From contig NC_053043.1 in assembly GCF_003473485.1 (NCBI RefSeq), positions 38,478,576-38,542,575 on the forward strand: a stretch of 64,000 bases of DNA, read 5' to 3'. The stretch comes from Medicago truncatula. Its lineage: Eukaryota; Streptophyta; Magnoliopsida; Fabales; Fabaceae. A program made the position numbers and the translations under genes. Positions 58,370 to 64,000 of this stretch are shown in pieces. Numbering within the stretch: the stretch's first letter is position 1; each line of letters begins with the position of its first letter. Under the pieces are notes generated by a model. The model had not been told where the DNA came from, ran no database searches, and saw only the letters and a program-made list of their open reading frames with translations.

Positions 58370-59623
58370 TGATGGATAAAAGTGCAAGTGTTGGTTCTAT
58401 CGAAGTAGTAAAAATAGAGTATCGTTCCAATAGTAAATTATGAATTCAATTACTTTAAATAATGATTAGATGAGAGTTTGATATTATAAAGTTTGGATTT
58501 TTAATTAAAAGAAAATAATAATAATAAAAGAGTCTTGTGTTAGACCAAAACCTTAAACCTAGAACCTTATGTTAGACCTAATTTCTAAAGACCGATTTCT
58601 CTTTAGCCTCTCACTTTTCCTTTCGGTCCTAATGAGAGTGTTCTTCTGGCAATCAAACCTATTTCGCTGATTTTATTACTAGAAGAAGCTTTAAAGTTTA
58701 AAACATCATATGTCTTAAGGATTGCAAAGACTATTTCGCTGCCTTTGCAATCTTTGTCTAAATTCACTTGTTCGAATATCAAAACTCCACTTTCGTTTTA
58801 TGAATTGATATTTGAGATGAAGAATTAACAATTATCAAACCCTCCACTTTCGCTTCTACAATTTGATAATGGTTAATTCATGTTAAAACAATGAATTTAG
58901 ATTAGAAACTAGGGTTACATAAGATTAGGTTAAAGCTTGGTTTGATTATGATTATGTCATTAGACTTATCCGACAATCCTAAGACAAGAAGAATTTACTC
59001 AGTAACGTTCATTGTAGATATAGAAGAGAAGAAGAAGAAGAACGTAAAAGTAAATAACAATAAAATAAAGGTGAACTTTTATTCCGAGAACAAAAGATGA
59101 ATTGTTGTGATAGCTAGCTACTCTATTTATAGTCTATAACGACTTAAAACCTAAGCAATACATCACTAGAATGTTCCACAAAAAACCAAGGGCTTTTAGG
59201 TCAGAACTAAACTAATAGGTACAAAGGACTAATAGCAGCAAAAAGACTAAAGTGCTTTTTAGGTAGAAATAAACTAATAGCAGCAAAAGGACTAAAGTGC
59301 GGCACGCCTCTTGTATATATTTGTACAAGATCTTCAAATTCTTTGCACAAGATATTTTTGTATGAGATATTTATATTCTTGTCCTCAATCCTTGCACCAG
59401 ATATTTTTCTATAAGATCTTTTATATTTTTGGCACGAATCAGCTCCAATTCTCCTTTCTTTTGCTCCAAGACTCAATCTTTAGAATATTTGTTCTTGAAA
59501 TATAATAACTTGCAATTGTAGTAAAAGAGTTCTAAAAAGGAAATAAACTTAATTAAAATAAACTCAAATATAAATAAAACGGACTTAAATATTATATTAA
59601 AATAACTAATTATTGACTCATCA
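58370..59623 (-). mobile_element. Nested solo LTR, same family as 9738-10941 (1254 bp)
   Basis: Ends TGATGGATAAAAG and TTGACTCATCA match the LTR at 9738-10941, and blocks such as CTTGTTCGAATATCAAA and CAAACCCTCCACTTTCG follow in the same order. The flanks GAAAT and GAAAC make a 5-bp target duplication with one mismatch. Sequence on both sides belongs to the same host element, and no internal domain of its own is present, so this is a solo LTR. Strand is assigned by analogy with the first copy. Confidence 0.75.
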
Positions 59624-60500
59624 GAAACCCATCTTAAGATGGAAGAGGCGCAAGGTGTACAACCAAAACTTCAAACCCAGTTCAAAGAGAAGCTGAATGC
59701 CCCAATGTTCAAGCCTCTTGTTGACGAAGATTCCATTTTGAGAATGAGTAGATGACAAATCCTTGAAGAAAGTGAGAATCCTCGCGAGATCCCTTACTAC
59801 GTAAATTTATCATATCCCCATAAGTTGAAGAGAGAAGAATCTACTACACTAACCGGGAACCGTAATGCAATATTTCAAGGACGGCAACCTCAAAATAATA
59901 GTAATGACCCAAGAAGTTTCAATTCTATTGGGAAGTTGTCCATAGAGGAAGTTCGGTGTGGTCTTGGCGAAGGGATTAAATCTATCTCATCATTGTGGAT
60001 AACGAAGATCGAAGAAGTTCAGGTAAAACCATTAAATGTCACTCTAACACTCGCAAATATATCAATTTAAAATCCATTAGAAGTAGTGGAGGATGCAATG
60101 GTGGAAGAAGACAAGACCTTCGCAACACCAGACACAAAAGAAGGTTTATTGGCAGAAAAAGTGATTGTTCTAAAAGAACGAAGGACATTAATTTTGAAAT
60201 CTTATTGAGGGGAGCATGTGAACACTTATATCTCTATGCCAAATTCATGGACATCCTTCCAAACAACAGGAAAGAGAAGGATGATGTGTTCTTTCTTTCA
60301 TACAAGCCACCCTAATAGGGTTGAGGCGTCGAGCTAACAAACGTTGAAAACAAGGGCTGCATGGGAGGCAATCCACAGGATCAGTCAAGCTCGTGACGTA
60401 AATACGTGCTGAATGAGAGACAACCCATTTTGTCAAGTTTTTAGACAAAAAAACAAGCGTTGAATAGGAGGCAACCCATAAATTTATTTTCTGCAATATC
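59624..60500 (+). pseudogene. Internal remnant of the Cyclops/Athila-like element, right part
   Basis: It continues the interrupted frame (ETHLKMEEAQGVQPKLQTQF, then KEKLNAPMFKPLVDEDSIL) with stops. At 60328-60480 come the phrases GTCGAGCTAACAAACG, GCATGGGAGGCAATCCA and GCGTTGAATAGGAGGCAACC, the signature of the region after the ORFs in Athila/Cyclops-type legume elements. A 3' LTR is not recognised. Confidence 0.6.
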
Positions 60501-61085
60501 CCTTTTCAATAAGTTAAGCTAAGATTTCCTTTCTAAAACAATTTCTTTCTTTTATTGCTGTTAATCTTCATTATTATTTTTAATTTTATTTCTTTGCATT
60601 ACATATATAACCTTTCCATTTATGCTTGAATTGTTTTAGTCTTAGAAGGTTATATCAAAACATTTACAACAAAGGGTAGCTTACCCCCAACGTTCAAGAG
60701 CACGATAACTTTTGAGACTTGCTACTGAAGGTACTAATTGAAATCACCATCTCTTTTATGTATATTTAACCCTTTATTTATTTATTTATTTTAATTTTAG
60801 AATTGAAGATGGATGTATATTGAATTAAAGTGATGAAGATGGATGAACATTGAGTTGAAAACATGAAGAATGCAAATTAAATTAATTAAAATAGGGTTGT
60901 TTATGATTTTCATTCGCAATACTTGATAGAACTTTGATTTCAGTCCAGTCCCTCAGGTTGATGTTGGTAAAAAAATATTGTGAAATTTGTTTTTGTCATG
61001 TCATTAAAAAAATCTACGGGATACGATTCATTTCACATTAACACTTTTTATGTGACTGGACTACTAATGAACTAAAATCAAAGGA
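60501..61085. other. Unassigned AT-rich sequence
   Basis: A possible continuation of the retroelement 3' region (AAGGGTAGCTTACCCCCAAC at 60672-60691). No boundaries or genes are recognisable. Confidence 0.35.
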
Positions 61086-61089
61086 ATTT

Positions 61090-61602
61090 ATGTTGTTAAG
61101 GACATAATCTAATGTTGAAAGAAAAATTCTATCGTATAGCAGTCAAACCACAATGTTGTATGGTACAGAGTGTTGGGTGGTTAAGAATCAACACGAGAAT
61201 CAAGTAAACGTATTAGAGTTAGGGATGTTGTGTTGGATAAATGGTACTAGACATAATAGGATTTTAAATGACACCATGTGAGGGAGGGAGGGGGAGGGAG
61301 AGGGAGAGGGAGAGGGAGAGGGAGAGAGAGAGAGTGAGAGTTAGAGTGTAGCACCTATAAAAGGAAATATGATAGAAAATATGCTTTGGTGGTTTGAAAA
61401 TGTAGAGAGAAAACTTGTAGATGTTGTAGTACGAAGAGTGGATAAGATGGAGGATAGTCAGATTAAAAGAGGTAGTGGAAGATCTAGAAAAAGAGGTTAA
61501 CGAGTTTGATTCAAATATAGTTTATAACAAAACATTATGGCATAATTTGATCCATGTAGCCGACTCCACTTAGTGGGGATAAGACTTAGTTGTTGTTGTA
61601 AA
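61090..61602 (+). mobile_element. 5'-truncated RTE-type LINE with internal microsatellite
   Basis: Broken plus frames give TMLYGTECWVVKNQHENQVN, then after the microsatellite NMLWWFENVERKLVDVVVRR and VDKMEDSQIKRGSGR, and the sequence ends CATGTAGCCGACTCCACTTA, GTGGGGATAAG and (TTG)n. This is the C-terminal end of the plant RTE protein plus its 3' tail. It lies at the left border of the second CLE duplicate. Confidence 0.8.
61278..61336 (+). repeat. (GGGAGA)n-type microsatellite
   Basis: A purine-only run of GAGGGA/GGGAGA units grading into GA repeats. It interrupts the RTE coding remnant, so it probably grew inside the dead element. Confidence 0.9.
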
Positions 61603-62184
61603 CCAAAATTAAAGTTAGCTTAAATATTAGGGACTAAAATCATAAGTAATCCTTTTTTTATTTAGAGAAGATTTGCCAATATGCTACTTAATGTATTTAT
61701 AAATAGAATATGAACCAGATGACATACATCTTAATTAGGATTAAACTACGTTGTTAATTATGTGAGAAAAAAATTATTGTGTATGATTAGTTTTATCAAG
61801 AGACAAACAAAGTTTGTTGCTCACAATCTAACATGGGAATCAAAATTTTATGCTAATCATCGTATTTAAGTTCATCCCTTCTGAATATTGAAGACCTTAT
61901 TTATAGTGAAACATCATGAGTTTGTACCCTTAAAAAAATATTAAAGCAAATATCGAGATACAATAGCCAAAACTTTGTCATTGAAATAAAGATACATAAA
62001 ATATTAAAAAAGGTAAAAAAATAATTAGATCCATAATCATCATACATCCAAATTGTATCTTCTATTTATTTTGTCAAATGGAGAGGATCTTAACCCAAAA
62101 ATATATAGGATAAAAAAAAAATGTAAAGATCAATCACTTCAATCAAAGTTTCCTCCAGTCAGCCAGCAATACTGATTAACAACA

Positions 62185-62436
62185 CTAGTGATGGTGAGCA
62201 TCTGGCCCAGAAGGTGCCACTCTCTCCAATTGGTTACCAAGCATTGACCTCTTGTGGATATGCTCACTATTATTTCTTGCAATAGATTTGATCATGTCAC
62301 GTAAAAGTAGTTCACTACTAACCTTTTTAGGACTCATAGATGAGAATTTTGGAAAAGTTCTACCCTCAGAACTCATAACTAATGGAATAATAATTAAGAA
62401 AAGAATCAATGCTCTTGACATCATTGTAGTGGCCAT
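62185..62436 (-). CDS. CLE-type signalling peptide precursor, copy 2
   Basis: An 83-residue single-exon precursor, clearly paralogous to 55216-55473: signal peptide (about 1-25, ALILFLIIIPLVMSSEG), shared SELLLRDMIKSIAR and HKRSMLGNQLE, and the C-terminal RVAPSGPDAHHH. The CLE-type core keeps R1, P4, G6, P7, D8, H11 and H12, with Ala at position 9 in place of Pro. Relative to copy 1 the core differs at positions 5, 9 and 10. TATATATATA at 62515-62524 is a likely TATA box. Both copies are open, which argues that they are under selection, although youth of the duplication could also explain it. Confidence 0.8.
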   Translation of the reverse strand: MATTMMSRALILFLIIIPLVMSSEGRTFPKFSSMSPKKVSSELLLRDMIKSIARNNSEHIHKRSMLGNQLERVAPSGPDAHHH

Positions 62437-62514
62437 GAACTTAGAAAATTACAAATAACTAAAATGCTCTATGTTGTGTGTCTTTGTTGCTTAGAATAGC
62501 AAGGATAACCTCTT

Positions 62515-62524
62515 TATATATATA
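62515..62524 (-). promoter_or_regulatory. TATA-like box of CLE copy 2
   Basis: TATATATATA inside CCTCTTTATATATATACAG, at the same place relative to the ATG as in copy 1. Confidence 0.5.
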
Positions 62525-62985
62525 CAGACAAGTGTTGTCTAATGTCTTGTCTCTCTTTTGGTTTTGGATTCCTCTTTCTATCTATTGTGTTTAATTTGTT
62601 TTGTATAAATGACAAATGCATATTGTTTTAAATAATTGGATTATAAGCTAGTTTTGGTTGGTTTTTGCTCTCATTAAACATGAATTGATACCGACCAAAC
62701 CCATTCAGAAATTGTCCTTTCCACGATAGACCTTGAATTCAGATAGAGTAAAGAAAAAAAGTAGCCCCATCTGAAATCTGCATCAATTTACATAACATGA
62801 TGAAAGTGTTTGGGTTCTAATCACATGACAGCAACTATTTCCAATCTTGTCAAGGAAAAAAAAAACTATTTCCAAAAAGAAAACAAAGAAGAAATTCACA
62901 TGGGCATACTATAATTGGCTTCAACTAACGTGCAGTTTGTTCGGTTATATATTCCTTACCGGAATCCAAATGTCGTTATTATAGA

Positions 62986-63606
62986 TTATTTTATTTATTA
63001 CAAAACATGTTAACTCATTCAAATAAGTAGAGTACATTAACACTGTTAAAAACGTAAATGATGAATATGCCAACAAACTCACTACATCCAAGTTAATAAC
63101 ATATAACTGCAAAACTCTTACAAATAATAAGATAAAATTAAAGAGATATGAATACCAATATCTCTGAATCTGCAACTGTGACGCTTAAATCATTGATTGA
63201 ATTATTGGTTTTCAATAGGAATCAATAAATACCACAACAAACAGAAATTAAAAAAACGCAGTATAAGACGACGAACAATAGAGTATCGTTCTTATATAAT
63301 TTGTTAGGGAGAAACTTTTTTGATACATTTTTTTTTCTCATACAACTAAATTTTATTAAAATATTTTTTTGAAAGTACTTTCTGAAAAAAATTATTTTTT
63401 GTTTAGAAATACACTTTTAAAATGGATTCAAATTCAAGTCTTAGAAACACAGTAATGTTAAATTGTTTGAGGGAGAATTTACTCAACCATTTCAGTCTTA
63501 CCTGATTAAAGAGATTAATATTTGCAGCTACATTTATGGATAATCTGTTAACATAAAAAAAAATACATTTTCAAACAAATTAGATATATTAATAATTTAT
63601 ACATTT
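62986..63606. other. Unassigned AT-rich sequence
   Basis: Contains the probable insertion in the second duplicate (about 62986-63281) and then low-complexity sequence. No gene recognised. Confidence 0.4.
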
Positions 63607-63609
63607 TCA

Positions 63610-63948
63610 AAACCATGTGTCTTCTTAGGTTACCCCTCAAATTATAGAGGATATAAGTGTCTTGAATTGTCTAGTCGTAAAATAATCATTTCTAAACATG
63701 TTAATTTTGATGAAACTGTCTTTCCATTCTCTTCTTCACATGCACCCACCTCCTCATGCTATGAATTTTTGGATACAAGCAATGCTCATTTTTCTTATCA
63801 CATGTTACCTACCTCGACCACCCATCAATCAATACAACCAATTCCTACCCCTAACACACTACAAATCAACACTACTCCACCACCCATCCCCTCGGCCTCC
63901 ACCTACCTCCCTCACCCCCATCATATTCAACGCCAAACAATACCATAA
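63610..63948 (+). pseudogene. Ty1/Copia pol fragment at window end
   Basis: The plus frame reads CVFLGYPSNYRGYKCLELSS, RKIIISKHVNFDETVFPF and CYEFLDTSNA, the conserved linker after the integrase core of plant Copia polyproteins. The part before CVFLGY is missing and a stop closes the frame at 63946-63948 in the proline-rich stretch before RT. Whether RT follows beyond the window is not visible. Confidence 0.8.
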
Positions 63949-64000
63949 ACACAAAACATCCACCAACCCCTATCTCTAACACCACATCCCCTCCTACTAT

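Larger units (their letters stand above)
61668..62985. repeat. Segmental duplication, copy 2 (contains CLE gene 2)
   Basis: Matches 54780-56260 over 3' flank, gene and promoter, without the 163-bp MITE of copy 1. The match ends near GTCGTTATTATAG at 62972-62984. A GTATCGTTCTTATATAATTTG match to copy 1 resumes near 63282, so roughly 300 bases were gained here or lost in copy 1. Confidence 0.85.

Noticed and set aside
1..64000. tRNA or rRNA genes
   Set aside because: Looked for cloverleaf-type A and B boxes and conserved rRNA words by eye; none was convincing. A tRNAscan run would settle it.

Overview
This window reads as plant nuclear DNA, most likely from a legume of the Medicago/Trifolium/Pisum type. 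The reasons are intron-containing genes for typical plant proteins (a chloroplast-type DJ-1, an organellar RNA editing factor, IPT9, an ABCG10-like half transporter, a CC-NB-LRR), Athila/Cyclops-like and LINE remnants, and many AT-rich MITEs. The species is inferred; I could not search a database.

Layout. 1-7494 is a head-to-tail array of one LTR retrotransposon: three LTRs (the first cut by the window edge), each about 3.2 kb, separated by internal regions of only about 290 bp that hold little more than a primer binding site and a polypurine tract. 8036-10941 is a broken Athila-like element on the minus strand (5' LTR, tRNA-Asp-type PBS, truncated frameshifted gag). 10972-12000 holds a broken MYB-like gene tail and a LINE scrap. 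13334-15355 is NOG1 (nucleolar GTPase), with probable introns in both UTRs. Two MITEs at 18184-19120 sit in front of a seven-exon DJ-1 gene (19267-23038). More MITE and LINE scraps lead to a single-exon CC-NB-LRR resistance-type gene (25738-29013), followed by a convergent ABCG half-transporter (29869-31779, minus).

31800-43440 looks like an old tandem duplication. A block running from the ABCG 5' flank through a MORF8-like gene occurs twice: block A 31803-32340 with an intact MORF (36565-39533), and block B about 39660-40750 with a decayed MORF (41829-43437). A LINE with an 11-bp target site duplication (44169-45458) and a Stowaway MITE follow. IPT9 comes next (46452-53042, 11 exons, one GC-AG intron, a 778-bp hAT-type element in intron 8).

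54780-63300 is a second segmental duplication. It carries two CLE-type signalling peptide genes on the minus strand (55216-55473 and 62185-62436). Between them lies a decayed Ty3/Gypsy element (about 56460-60500) with a nested solo LTR (58370-59623), followed by an RTE-type LINE tail. The window ends in a Ty1/Copia pol fragment (63610-63948).

The intact genes are unrelated housekeeping, organelle, defence, transport and signalling genes; I see no operon-like cooperation. The main interest is in the retrotransposon array, the paired CLE genes with an unusual peptide core, and the datable insertions inside the duplicated blocks.
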